Shown: positions 42,124 through 50,809 of the stretch, one piece after another
Layout of the letters: each line of letters begins with the position of its first letter
How positions within the stretch are numbered: the first letter of the stretch is position 1
Assembly: GCA_963818725.1 (NCBI GenBank)
Contig: CAWFTU010000014.1
Coordinates: 744,001 to 808,000, forward strand
DNA from: DATFDN01 sp963818725
GTDB taxonomy: Bacteria; Pseudomonadota; Alphaproteobacteria; Acetobacterales; Acetobacteraceae
Length of the DNA stretch: 64,000 nucleotides
Reading direction: 5' to 3'
Translations under genes and position numbers: made by a program
Notes under the pieces: model-generated
Seen by the model: the letters and a program-made list of their open reading frames with translations, nothing else
What the model was told of the DNA's origin: nothing
Databases searched by the model: none

Positions 42124-43890
42124 TTGGCAGCGGTTCGCCCCCTCTCCCAGCCCCCTCCCGCGAGAGGCGGGGAGATCCGGCTGCTGCCGGAGCGCGTCAT
42201 CAACCGCATCGCCGCTGGCGAGGTGATCGAGCGTCCCGCCGCCGCCGTGAAGGAGCTGGTCGAAAACGCGCTCGACGCCGGGGCGCGGCGGGTCGCGGTC
42301 GCGATCGACGGCGGCGGGATCGAGCGGATCGAGGTCAGCGACGACGGGTGCGGCATGGGCGAGGCCGATCTCGCGCTCGCGGTGCGGCGCCACGCCACCT
42401 CCAAGCTCCCCGGCGACGACCTCGGGCGGATCGCCACCCTCGGCTTCCGGGGCGAGGCGCTGGCAGCGATCGCCGCGGCGGCGCGGCTGTCCATCACCTC
42501 GCGGCCGCTCCAGGCGCCGCAGGCGCACGCTATCGCGGTTGAGGCGGGGCGGGTGAGCGCGCCCCGCCCGGCCGCCGGGGCGCCGGGTACGCGAATCGTG
42601 GTGCGCGACCTGTTCCTCACCACTCCTGCCCGGCGCAAGTTCCTCAAGCAGCCGCGCACCGAAGCCGAGCAGGCCGAGTTGGCGCTGCGCCGCCTGGCGT
42701 TGGCCGACGCCGCGGTCGCGTTTCGTCTGGAGATCGACGGCCGGACCGTGTTCGACCTGCCGGCGCAGGACCGGGCGGCGCGGGTTGCGGCGCTGCTTGG
42801 CCCCGAGGCCGCCGCAGCGCTGGTGACGGTGGACGCGGCGCGGGCGGATTTGAGGCTGTCGGGCTTCGTCAGCGCCCCGGCGTTGACGCGCGCGACGGTG
42901 GCGCATCAGATTTTCGTCGTCAACGGGCGGCCGGTTTCCGACCCGTTGTTGAAGGGCGCGGTGCGCGGCGCCTATCGGCAGGTCATCGAAGCGGGGCGCC
43001 ACCCGGTGGCGGCGCTATGGCTCGACCTGCCGGCCGAGGACGTGGACGTGAACGTTCACCCGACCAAGGCGGAGCTGCGCTTCCGCGATCCAGGCGTCGT
43101 GCGGTCCCTGGTGGTGGGCGGCATCGGCCGCGTGCTGGCGGGCGCCGCCGCGGTGGCGGTGCCGGCCGCGCGACCGGCCCTGGCGCTCGCCCCTGCCCGC
43201 GTCGCGGAGGCGTGGCGCGCGCCGGCACCGGGCCTCGGCGAGGCGCAGTTGCCCCTCGCCCTGCCTCCGGCCGCCCGGCCAGCCGCCGGCCTTTCGTCAG
43301 CGGCGTATCCGCTGGGCGCGCCGCTCGGCCAAGTGCTGGACACCTACATCGTGTCCGTTGCCGCCGACGGCGGGCTGGTTCTGGTGGATCAGCATGCCGC
43401 GCACGAGCGGCTGACCCACGAGGCGCTGCGCGCGCAGCTTCTGGACGGCGGCGTGCGCCGCCAGCCCTTGCTGATCCCCGCCGTGGTGGAACTCGGCCAG
43501 GCCGAGACGGCGCGGCTTCTGTCCGAGGCCGAGACGCTGGCCGGACTGGGTCTGGAGATCGAGGCGTTCGGGCCGGGCGCGGTGCTGGTGCGCGCGCTGC
43601 CGTCCGCGCTCGGCGCCCCCGATCCAGGCCCATTGCTGCGCGACCTCGCCGACGAGCTGGCCGCCTGGGGCGAGGCACTGTCGCTCGCCGCCCGGCTCGA
43701 GGCCGCGGTGGCGCGGCTCGCCTGCCACGGCTCGATCCGCGCCGGGCGCCGGCTGAGCCATGCGGAGATGGACGCGCTGCTGCGGCGGATGGAAGCCACG
43801 CCCCGCGCCGCCACGTGCAGCCACGGCCGCCCGACGGTGCTGCGGTTCAGCCCTGCCGACCTTGCTGCTTTGTTTCGTCGGGGGGCGTGA
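42124..43890 (+). CDS. mutL: DNA mismatch repair protein MutL
   Basis: 588 residues. GHKL ATPase: RVINRIAAGEVIERPAAAVKELVENALDAG, DDGCGMGEADL, TLGFRGEALAAI, then the transducer domain with NVHPTKAELRF. A Pro/Ala linker (about 340-395) is followed by the C-terminal dimerisation/endonuclease domain QVLDTYIVSVAADGGLVLVDQHAAHER, which contains the DQHAxHER-type motif, and ACHGSIRAGRRL. The only usable start upstream of the conserved IRLLPERV is a TTG at 42124, one base after pgi. The first 16 codons come from a palindromic repeat, so the native start seems to have been displaced. Confidence 0.95.
   Translation: MAAVRPLSQPPPARGGEIRLLPERVINRIAAGEVIERPAAAVKELVENALDAGARRVAVAIDGGGIERIEVSDDGCGMGEADLALAVRRHATSKLPGDDLGRIATLGFRGEALAAIAAAARLSITSRPLQAPQAHAIAVEAGRVSAPRPAAGAPGTRIVVRDLFLTTPARRKFLKQPRTEAEQAELALRRLALADAAVAFRLEIDGRTVFDLPAQDRAARVAALLGPEAAAALVTVDAARADLRLSGFVSAPALTRATVAHQIFVVNGRPVSDPLLKGAVRGAYRQVIEAGRHPVAALWLDLPAEDVDVNVHPTKAELRFRDPGVVRSLVVGGIGRVLAGAAAVAVPAARPALALAPARVAEAWRAPAPGLGEAQLPLALPPAARPAAGLSSAAYPLGAPLGQVLDTYIVSVAADGGLVLVDQHAAHERLTHEALRAQLLDGGVRRQPLLIPAVVELGQAETARLLSEAETLAGLGLEIEAFGPGAVLVRALPSALGAPDPGPLLRDLADELAAWGEALSLAARLEAAVARLACHGSIRAGRRLSHAEMDALLRRMEATPRAATCSHGRPTVLRFSPADLAALFRRGA
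42137..42176 (+). repeat. CCCTCTCCC-type palindromic repeat inside the mutL 5' end
   Basis: CCCCCTCTCCCAGCCCCCTC then CCGCGAGAGGCGGGGAGA: a short copy of the repeat family seen at 47156, 47372, 50680, 60701 and 62420. Here it is read in frame as PLSQPPPARGGE. Confidence 0.7.
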
Positions 43891-45058
43891 ACCAGTACCA
43901 ATGCGAGCGGACCGAGAGCTGCTTGCCCGCCGGGTCGCCCAGCACGTCCTCGACGTAGACCCGCGTCACGAGGATCATGATGCAGGCCATCAACGGGGTG
44001 GCGATCAGTATTCCGAGTGTGTTGAAGATGGCGACCAGCACCACCATCGAGGCCAAGGTGAGCGCGGGCGGCAGATGCACCGTCCGGCGCTGCACGAACG
44101 GAGCGGTGATGTAGCCCTCTATGACATGAGCCACGACGAACACGCAGATCCCCAGGATCAGGTCATGCACGCTCACGGTGAACCCGACGATCAAGGCGGG
44201 GACGGCGGCGATGATGGTGCCGAAGTAGGGGATGAAGGTGCAGATGCCGGCGACCACGCCGAGCGCGAAGGAGAGCGGAATGCCGATCAGGCTCAGGCCG
44301 ACGCCGACGATGACGCCGACGATGACCATGTCGATGAGCTGGCCGAGCATCCAGCCCTGAATGGCGTGGCCCATCTCGACCAGGATCGTGCGTGTCCGGT
44401 CCTGGTACCAAACCGGCGTCAGATGCGCGATGCCGTTGATGTACATGTCCGGCGCGAGGGCGAGATAGACGCCGCTGGCCACGATCACCAGGAGGGCGGC
44501 GAGAAGGCCGAGCACCGAGGAGGCGACGGTCTTGGCGAGGCCGGACACCATGACGTTGTTGCCGGCCGCCATCTTGGCGATGTCGCCGCCGCCTGCCGAG
44601 CCGCCTGACTGCCCGCCGAAGCCGAGCATCTTGTCGAGCCAGCCGGTGCTGCCGGAGACCTCGCTCCAGAGCTGCTGCGCCTCATTGACGAATTTAGGCC
44701 CGGACCAGTACCCGAGACCGCAGATCAGAACCACCAGCGCGGTAAACACCAGCAGCACCGAGGGGGTGGTGCCGAGCCCGGTGTAGCGTTGCACCTGCTT
44801 GCCCAGCCCGCTGAGCAGGGCGGCGAGGATCACCGCCAGGATGATGACCACGAAGGCGTCGGCGAGCGCCCAGAGCAGCGCGCAGAGGCCGAGAATGATG
44901 ACCGTGGCCCGCAGGATGTGCGCGATGGTGCGGACCGGGTCGCGCGCCGCGGCGGCGCCGGGCTGCATGTGCGGGTGCGCCGGCTCGCGCGCGTCGGGCA
45001 GCGGTTGGTCGCGCGTGCTGGCGTGAGGCTTGCCCGCCAGGCCTCTCGCCTCGCTCAT
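43847..45058 (-). CDS. AI-2E family transporter
   Basis: 403 residues. Two N-terminal helices with VVIILAVILAALLSGLGKQVQRY, a long periplasmic loop containing a Gly/Ser-rich stretch (FGGQSGGSAGGGDIAKMAAG), then helices with GWMLGQLIDMVIVGVIVGVG, IPLSFALGVVAGICTFIPYFG and the closing PPALTLASMVVLVAIFNTLG. The substrate of these permeases is mostly unknown despite the name. Its 3' end overlaps the mutL end by 44 bases (convergent). Its ATG overlaps the stop of the small exported-protein gene. Confidence 0.88.
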   Translation of the reverse strand: MSEARGLAGKPHASTRDQPLPDAREPAHPHMQPGAAAARDPVRTIAHILRATVIILGLCALLWALADAFVVIILAVILAALLSGLGKQVQRYTGLGTTPSVLLVFTALVVLICGLGYWSGPKFVNEAQQLWSEVSGSTGWLDKMLGFGGQSGGSAGGGDIAKMAAGNNVMVSGLAKTVASSVLGLLAALLVIVASGVYLALAPDMYINGIAHLTPVWYQDRTRTILVEMGHAIQGWMLGQLIDMVIVGVIVGVGLSLIGIPLSFALGVVAGICTFIPYFGTIIAAVPALIVGFTVSVHDLILGICVFVVAHVIEGYITAPFVQRRTVHLPPALTLASMVVLVAIFNTLGILIATPLMACIMILVTRVYVEDVLGDPAGKQLSVRSHWYWFTPPDETKQQGRQG

Positions 45059-45339
45059 TGCGCGGGCCTGTTCCTGCCCCCATGGGAGGCAACATGGCCC
45101 GCCTCGCGAGGCACGCCGGCAGCGTTCTGCGGTCCGCTCTCCATCGCCTCATGACCTTTCTGCGCGGCGGCGCCGGTGTTCTCGACCTCGGCGGCGGTGC
45201 GGCTGCTCGAGGTCTGCGGCGTCAGCGCGCCGGTATCGAGCGTGCCCGTCGCGGCGCGCGCCGGTGCGGCAACGACAAGCAATCCGCCGACCGCTGCGAT
45301 CGAGCCAACCAGGAGGCTGAAACGGAAGGGCGGTTTCAT
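45055..45339 (-). CDS. small exported hypothetical protein, 94 aa
   Basis: A signal peptide (FSLLVGSIAAVGGLLVVAAPARA, cleavage after ARA near 29) precedes a polar, Ala/Thr/Gly-rich mature part with no Cys. It overlaps the AI-2E gene start by 4 bases and so looks translationally coupled to it. No family recognised. Confidence 0.6.
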   Translation of the reverse strand: MKPPFRFSLLVGSIAAVGGLLVVAAPARAATGTLDTGALTPQTSSSRTAAEVENTGAAAQKGHEAMESGPQNAAGVPREAGHVASHGGRNRPAQ

Positions 45340-45380
45340 GTGGCGGAAACGCTCCCATTCTCGACCCGTTCCGGCCTGAA

Positions 45381-45953
45381 CTAATCAGGCTTGCGCTCGG
45401 CCACCCGCACCTTCGTCGCGACCGGCCCGGCATCGCCCTCCTCCTCCACATAGTGGACAAGCTGGCCCTGCTGCAAATCCTCGAACCGGCCGTTGGTCAC
45501 GCTGTCGCGATGGAAATAGAGCTGGGTGCCCGTGCTGTTGAGGATGAAGCCGTGATCGGCGCCCGGCTCGATCAGCGTGACCTGCCCGGCGAGCGCCGAG
45601 CCCGAGGGGGCGGTGGTGTCGGTGCGGCCCTGGCGCTTGTACGCCGAAAGCTGCCGTTCGGCGGCTTCGAACGCCTCTCGGATCGAAACGCGCACATCGG
45701 GATTGGCGTAGTGCTGCTTCGCGTGGTGCGGACCCCGGCTCACCGCGAGGTCGCGGCCGGGTATCGAGAGGACGATGTGGCACTCGTAGACGTTGCCCGT
45801 CTGGTGCTGGCGGTGCAGCGCCTCGACCGAGACCCGGCAGCCGATCAGATGGCCGGAGCGCTTGTCGAGACGCTCGACATGTCCGCGGATCATCGCCTCA
45901 AGCGATTCCGACGAATCCATGTTGTGGAAGGCGATCTCCAGCGGCCGGTCCAT
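45381..45953 (-). CDS. HPF/RaiA-type ribosome hibernation factor fused to a cold-shock domain
   Basis: 190 residues. The N-terminal ribosome-binding domain (LEIAFHNMDSSESLEAMIRGHVERL ... HIVLSIPGRDLAV ... REAFEAAERQLSAYKR, about 1-112) is followed by a CspA-like domain (GQVTLIEPGADHGFILNSTG, TQLYFHRDSVTNGRFEDLQQG, GPVATKVRVAE, about 120-188). The second domain may add RNA contacts. The start is placed at MDRPLEIAF (45953); the 18 codons upstream are not conserved. Divergent from the M20 peptidase gene. Confidence 0.87.
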   Translation of the reverse strand: MDRPLEIAFHNMDSSESLEAMIRGHVERLDKRSGHLIGCRVSVEALHRQHQTGNVYECHIVLSIPGRDLAVSRGPHHAKQHYANPDVRVSIREAFEAAERQLSAYKRQGRTDTTAPSGSALAGQVTLIEPGADHGFILNSTGTQLYFHRDSVTNGRFEDLQQGQLVHYVEEEGDAGPVATKVRVAERKPD

Positions 45954-46030
45954 GTCAGGTCTCCTTTTCGGGCGCCAACACATGGACAGGCTACGGGTTT
46001 CGGCGCACACGGCTCCGAGAGGGAGACAGC

Positions 46031-47155
46031 ATGCCGCGAACCGACACAGGCCGTTCCGAGGATCTGCTCGATGAGTTGATGGGCTGGGTGCGGATCGAGA
46101 CCCCGACGACCGCGCCGGAGGCGGTGAACCGGCTGATGGACATGGCCGAGGCGGAGCTCGGGCGGGCCGGCGCGGCCCTGAGGCGCATCCCCGGCCGCGA
46201 CGGGTTCGCCGACACGCTGATCGCCCGCACGCCGGGCGAAGGCCCCCCGGTGCTGGTGGCCGGGCACCTCGACACGGTCTGGCCCATCGGCACCCTGGCC
46301 GGGATGCCCGCCCGTGTGAATGGAGAGAGAGCGCACGGGCCGGGCATCTTCGACATGAAGGCGGGCAGCTTCCTGGCGCTGCACGTGGTCCGGGCGATGC
46401 TGCTCCAACGGGTGCACACGCCGCGGCCCGTCGTGCTGATGCTGACCCCCGACGAGGAGGTAGGCAGCCCCACCTCGCGCGCCTGGATCGAGCGCGAGGC
46501 GGAGGGGGCGGCGTTCGTGCTCGTCATGGAGCCGGCCGGGGCGGGCGGGGCCTGCGTGACCGCGCGCAAGGGCGTCGGCCGTTTCGTCCTTCGCGTGAAG
46601 GGGCGCGGGGCCCACGCGGGCGCCGCCTTCCAGGAGGGCGCGTCGGCGGTGGTGGAGCTGGCGCACCAGGTCCAGGCCATTCACGCCATGGTGGACCTGG
46701 AACGCGGGATCACCCTGAACGCCGCGCCGGTCTGGGGCGGCACGCGCCCCAACGTGATCCCGCCCGAGGCGGGCTGCGACATCGATCTGCGCGTGAGCAC
46801 GGCGGCGGACGGGGCGGAGATGGAGCGCCGGCTGCTCGCGCTGGATGCCCGCATGCCCGGGTGCCGGGTCGCGGTCGAGGGTGGCATGAACCGCCCGCCC
46901 TTCGCCGAGACTCCGGAGATCGCCGCGCTCCACGCGCGGGCGCGGGACTTGGCCGGCGGACTCGGCTTCGACTTGCCCAAGCAGAGCCGCGGCGGCGGGT
47001 CGGACGGCAACTTCACCGCCGCGCTGGGCATTCCGACTCTGGACGGGCTCGGCTGCCCCGGCTCCGGGGCGCATATCCACACCGAGCACATCCTCTGGCG
47101 CCACCTCGCCCCGCGCGCGGCGCTGCTCGCGGCGTTGCTGGAGGAGGCGGGCTGA
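46031..47155 (+). CDS. M20-family metallopeptidase (carboxypeptidase G2-like)
   Basis: 374 residues. Zinc ligands: His/Asp in VLVAGHLDTVWP and GIFDMKAG, catalytic Glu pair in LTPDEEVGSPTS, and a late His in GSGAHIHTEHI. The dimerisation lid begins at GVGRFVLRVKGRGAHAGAAFQEG. It most likely hydrolyses N-acyl amino acids or glutamyl derivatives in the cytoplasm; no signal peptide. The last codons and stop are partly duplicated about 216 bases downstream. Confidence 0.9.
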   Translation: MPRTDTGRSEDLLDELMGWVRIETPTTAPEAVNRLMDMAEAELGRAGAALRRIPGRDGFADTLIARTPGEGPPVLVAGHLDTVWPIGTLAGMPARVNGERAHGPGIFDMKAGSFLALHVVRAMLLQRVHTPRPVVLMLTPDEEVGSPTSRAWIEREAEGAAFVLVMEPAGAGGACVTARKGVGRFVLRVKGRGAHAGAAFQEGASAVVELAHQVQAIHAMVDLERGITLNAAPVWGGTRPNVIPPEAGCDIDLRVSTAADGAEMERRLLALDARMPGCRVAVEGGMNRPPFAETPEIAALHARARDLAGGLGFDLPKQSRGGGSDGNFTAALGIPTLDGLGCPGSGAHIHTEHILWRHLAPRAALLAALLEEAG

Positions 47156-47475
47156 CCCCTCACCCCGACCCTCTCCCGCGAGCGGGAGAGGGGGCGTGGT
47201 TGGCAATGACCTTGCGTACAACGCCCCCTCTCCCTCTGGGAGAGGGTCGGGGTGAGGGTGCGCCCCCTTAGCCTGGCCGGCTCTGACAACCCGCCGTCGC
47301 CGCGGCTCCCCTCTCCCCAATCCGTCCCGCAGGGGTAGTGCCCGCGGGGCTGCTGGAATGACGCGGGCTGACCCTCACTTCGGCCCTCTCCCGCGAGCGG
47401 GAGAGGGGGCGTGGCTGGCAAGGGCGGTGCGTACCAGCGCCCCCTCTCCCTATGGGAGAGGGCCGGGGTGAGGGT
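47156..47475. repeat. two direct copies of a CCCTCTCCC-type palindromic repeat
   Basis: Copy 1 (47156-47259) and copy 2 (47372-47475) are each about 104 bp with CCCTCACCCCG-type outer arms and inner hairpins CTCTCCCGCGAGCGGGAGAG and CCCTCTCCCTCTGGGAGAGG. They differ at only a few positions. The bases just before copy 2 (CTGCTGGAATGACGCGGGCTGACC) resemble the end of the peptidase gene, so the pair looks like a tandem duplication of about 216 bp. No gene lies in this 327-bp gap. Confidence 0.85.
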
Positions 47476-47482
47476 GTGCCGC

Positions 47483-48520
47483 CTACCCCAGCCCGCGCAC
47501 GATCAGCGGCCCGACCGCGTTGGCGACCGGCAGCGGCAGCCGCTTCCAACCCTCCACGAACAGCCGGAACTTCGGGCTGAGCGGGCTGTGGTCCGGGATG
47601 GCCGCGCCGGGCCGCAGCATGTAGCGGTAGTCGAGCGGCGCCGGCTCGAAGCCCCAGTTGCGCTTGAAAGCGTGGGCCCCGGTGCCGATCTTGCTGCGCC
47701 CGAAGTCGAAGACGCGGCAGCCGCGCTCGGCGGCGCGGCGCATCACCTCCCAGTACATGAAATCGTTGCCCGCGCGCTGCCGCGCTGCCTCGGTGCCGCC
47801 GCCATAGTACGGCAGCACCTCGTCCCGATAGTAGAAGTTCAGCACGGCGGCGATCGGCGTCTCGCCGTTCATCACCGTCACCACGTCGCACGCCCCGCCG
47901 AACGTCTTGGCGAGGATCTCGAAATAGCGCCGTGAAAAGACTGGCGTGCCCAGGTTGCGCACGCTCCGCGCGTAAACCTGGTGCAGCGTCCGCACGTCCC
48001 GTCCGACCGTTGAGGTGAGCCCGTTCTGGATGCCCTTGCGCACCATCGCCCGCTGCTTGCGCGGGATCGCCTTCATGTTGCGCTCCGGATCGGCCTCGAT
48101 CGGACGCCTGAACGTCTGGTACAGGGCCGGGCGCGGCATCCAGCCGGGACGGTCCGCCGCCCCGTCGCGGAAGCGGTACTCGACCGCCGAGGCGCCCGCC
48201 CGGCGCATCAGCGCGACGGCGTGGGCGTCGAGCGCCGCCGCGCTCTCGGCGTCGGCCGCGAGCGGTCCGCCATAGACGCAGAACGGCACCGAGACCAGCG
48301 TGCTGCCGAACAGCCGGGTGCGCACATGCGCGAGCGGCAGGACACCGGTGATCGCGCCGTCGCGCTCGGCGAAGGCGTAGTGGGCGCGGTGGCGGAACGC
48401 GGCCTCGATCACCGTGCGCCAGGCCGCGAGGTGGAAAAACGTTCCGTCCGGCTGCGCCTTGACGAACGCGTCCCAGGCCGCCGCGCTGTCTCCGGTCAAT
48501 GCCTTTACAGTGATGGTCAT
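47483..48520 (-). CDS. FemAB-family (PEP-CTERM/XrtA-associated) acyltransferase-like protein
   Basis: 345 residues with two GNAT-like folds. WDAFVKAQPDGTFFHLAAWRTVIEAAFRH opens as in FemAB_PEPCTERM proteins; VSVPFCVYGGPLA, RKQRAMVRKGIQNGL, and GNDFMYWEVMRRAAERGCRVFDFGRSKIGTG are the conserved parts. Relatives occur in exopolysaccharide/exosortase clusters, but no exosortase is near here. Possibly an aminoacyl- or acyl-transfer enzyme for a surface polymer. Confidence 0.83.
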   Translation of the reverse strand: MTITVKALTGDSAAAWDAFVKAQPDGTFFHLAAWRTVIEAAFRHRAHYAFAERDGAITGVLPLAHVRTRLFGSTLVSVPFCVYGGPLAADAESAAALDAHAVALMRRAGASAVEYRFRDGAADRPGWMPRPALYQTFRRPIEADPERNMKAIPRKQRAMVRKGIQNGLTSTVGRDVRTLHQVYARSVRNLGTPVFSRRYFEILAKTFGGACDVVTVMNGETPIAAVLNFYYRDEVLPYYGGGTEAARQRAGNDFMYWEVMRRAAERGCRVFDFGRSKIGTGAHAFKRNWGFEPAPLDYRYMLRPGAAIPDHSPLSPKFRLFVEGWKRLPLPVANAVGPLIVRGLG

Positions 48521-48640
48521 GGCGGGTCCGTGGCGGAAATGGAACTATTGCGCGAGCGCCATTAGCATCCCAGCCCCAACCGCTGGAAGCCAAAACGTGC
48601 GGGCACTCGAACAGGCCGCCGCCTGCCGCGTTCGCGCCGC

Positions 48641-49561
48641 ATGATCCAGAAGGAATCCACTGTTGTCGTGGTCGCGGCGCTGAGCGCCAATGTCGTGATC
48701 GCGGTCGCCAAGTTCGCCGCCGCGCTGTTCACCGGCAGCTCGGCGATGCTGAGCGAGGCGGTGCATTCCTGCGTCGACTCCGGCAACGAGGTGCTGCTGA
48801 TCGTTGGGGTGCACCGGGCGGACCGGCCGGCCGACGAGTCGCATCCCTTTGGCTACGGGATGGAGGCGTATTTCTGGGCCTTTCTGGTGGCGGTGATGAT
48901 CTTCGGCCTGGGCGCGGGCGCGTCGCTCCTCGAGGGCATCCGCGCGATCCGGCATCCCGCGCCGATCGACACGCCCTGGGTCAGCTATCTCGTGCTCGGG
49001 GTCGCCGCGCTGGCCGAGGGGACCTCGTGGGTCATCAGCCTCCGGGCCCTCAATCGGCATCGTGGCGGCCGTGGCTGGCTGCGCACGATCCAGCGCAGCA
49101 AGGATCCGAGTGTCTTCGCGGTGGTGTTCGAGGACAGCGCCGCGCTGCTCGGCCTGGCGACCGCTGCGCTCGGGATCGGGTTGAGCGAGCTGCTCGGCGA
49201 CCCGGTCTGGGACGGGATCGGCTCCATCGTGATCGCGTTGATCCTGCTGGTCGCGGGCCTCTTGCTGGCGCGGGAGTGCCACGGGCTGCTGACCGGGGAA
49301 TCGGCGCTGCCGGAGCTGCGGCGCAGTGTCGAGGAGGCGGCCAAGGCGCAGCGCGGCGTACGCCACCTGGGCGAGCTGGCGACCTTGCAGGTCGGTCCCG
49401 AGTCGGTGTTGGTGACGCTGAGCCTGGATTTTGACGACGCGCTGAGCGCGGGCGAGGTCGAGTCGGCGGTGTCCAGCCTGGAGCGCCGGCTCAAGGACGC
49501 GCACAAGGAGATCACCCGCGTGTTCATCGAAGCGCAAAGCCTGGACCGCGGCCCACGATGA
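48641..49561 (+). CDS. cation diffusion facilitator transporter
   Basis: 306 residues and about six membrane helices. The first metal site is in helix 2 (LSEAVHSCVDSGNEVLL, the HxxxD motif), then SHPFGYGMEAYFWAF; the second site is EDSAALLGLATAALGIGL (DxxA-type with E-D-S). The C-terminal cytoplasmic domain ends VFIEAQSLDR. It exports divalent metal ions such as Zn or Fe/Mn. Its stop overlaps the next gene's ATG (ATGA). Confidence 0.9.
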   Translation: MIQKESTVVVVAALSANVVIAVAKFAAALFTGSSAMLSEAVHSCVDSGNEVLLIVGVHRADRPADESHPFGYGMEAYFWAFLVAVMIFGLGAGASLLEGIRAIRHPAPIDTPWVSYLVLGVAALAEGTSWVISLRALNRHRGGRGWLRTIQRSKDPSVFAVVFEDSAALLGLATAALGIGLSELLGDPVWDGIGSIVIALILLVAGLLLARECHGLLTGESALPELRRSVEEAAKAQRGVRHLGELATLQVGPESVLVTLSLDFDDALSAGEVESAVSSLERRLKDAHKEITRVFIEAQSLDRGPR

Positions 49562-50679
49562 GCCTGGCCTATCTCGATCCGCGCAGCGGACGGACGTTCC
49601 CGCTGGAGGAGCCCCGGTGGTGCGGCCCGGACCAGACGCCGCTGCTGCTCACGCCGCTGCCCGGCCTGTCGCGCGCGGAGATCGACGCGGAGCGGCGCGG
49701 GCTCTGGCGCTATCGCGCGGCGCTGCCCGTCCCCGACGCGGAGCCGATCACGCTGGGCGAGGGTGGCACGCCGCTGCTGGCCCGCGTGCTGCACGGCGCA
49801 CCCGCCTTGCTCAAATGCGAGTGGATGAACCCGACCGGCAGCTTCAAGGACCGGGGCGCCAGCGTGATGTTGTCGCTGCTGCGCGCGCAAGGCGTGCGCG
49901 CGGTGCTGGAGGACAGCTCGGGCAATGGCGGCGCTGCGGTCGCCGCCTATGCCGCCGCTGGGGGGCTCAAGGCGACGATCATGGCACCGGCCTCGACCAG
50001 CCCCGCCAAGCTGGTGCAGGTGCGCGCGCACGGCGCGACGCTGGAGCTGGTGCCCGGCACGCGCCAGGACACGGCCGAGGCGGCGATGCGCCGCGCGGCG
50101 GAGGTGTTCTACGCCAGCCACAACTGGCATTCGTTCTTCCTGCACGGCACCAAGACGCTGGCGTACGAGCTGTGGGAAAATCTGGGCTTCCGAGCGCCCG
50201 ACAACGTCATCGCGCCGTGCGGCGCGGGGTCGAACATCCTGGGGTGCGAGATCGGCTTTTCCGAGCTGCTGCGCACCGGCGCGATCGAGACCCCGCCGCG
50301 TCTGTTCGCCGCGCAGCCGGCACATTGCGCGCCGATTGCCGCCGCGTTCCTTGCCGGGGAGCCGGTGGAGACGGAGATCGCGCCGACCATCGCCGAGGGC
50401 ACGGCGATCGCGCACCCGGTTCGGCTGAAGGAGGTGCTCGGGGCGCTGCGCGCGAGCCTGGGCGGGGCGGTCACGCTGACCGAGGAAGAGATCGCGCGGG
50501 CGACGCTCGATCTGGCCGGTCGCGGGATCTATGTCGAGCCGACGGCGGCGCAGGCGGCTGGCGCGTTCGCCAAGCTGCTGACAGCGGGCACGATCACGCC
50601 CGAGCAGACCACCGTGCTGGTGCTCACCGGCAGCGGGCTCAAGGCGACGGCGCGGATTGGCGCGTTGCTGGGGGCGTGA
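49558..50679 (+). CDS. threonine synthase-like PLP enzyme
   Basis: 373 residues. LGEGGTPLLARVLHG, the PLP-lysine motif WMNPTGSFKDRGASVMLS, EDSSGNGGAAVAAYAAAGG, and the phosphate-binding GAGSNILGCEIGF match the fold-type II threonine synthase/threonine dehydratase group. The N-terminal zinc-like segment (LAYLDPRSGRTFPLEEPRWCG) resembles the ThrC precursor region. Coupled by ATGA to the CDF gene, so a metabolic thrC role is not certain. Confidence 0.85.
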   Translation: MSLAYLDPRSGRTFPLEEPRWCGPDQTPLLLTPLPGLSRAEIDAERRGLWRYRAALPVPDAEPITLGEGGTPLLARVLHGAPALLKCEWMNPTGSFKDRGASVMLSLLRAQGVRAVLEDSSGNGGAAVAAYAAAGGLKATIMAPASTSPAKLVQVRAHGATLELVPGTRQDTAEAAMRRAAEVFYASHNWHSFFLHGTKTLAYELWENLGFRAPDNVIAPCGAGSNILGCEIGFSELLRTGAIETPPRLFAAQPAHCAPIAAAFLAGEPVETEIAPTIAEGTAIAHPVRLKEVLGALRASLGGAVTLTEEEIARATLDLAGRGIYVEPTAAQAAGAFAKLLTAGTITPEQTTVLVLTGSGLKATARIGALLGA

Positions 50680-50808
50680 CCCTCACCCGGCTCGCTCCGC
50701 TCGCCGACCTCTCCCGCTGGCGCGGGAGAGGTGTAAGCATCTCGGCATCTATTCACCTCTCCCGCGGTAGCGGGAGAGGTCGCCGCGCGACAGCGCGGCG
50801 GGTGAGGG
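50680..50808. repeat. CCCTCACCC-type palindromic repeat
   Basis: Outer arms CCCTCACCCGGC and GCGGGTGAGGG enclose two hairpins, ACCTCTCCCGC/GCGGGAGAGGT at 50707-50732 and 50755-50780. It fills the whole gap between convergent genes. Confidence 0.85.
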
Positions 50809-50809
50809 C

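Noticed and set aside
40359..42659. A 766-codon minus-strand frame opposite pgi and mutL
   Set aside because: Spans two convincingly identified genes and has no similarity of its own; a shadow of biased codons.
47156..47475. CRISPR array
   Set aside because: Only two long palindromic repeats, each with internal hairpins, and no regular short spacer pattern or cas genes.
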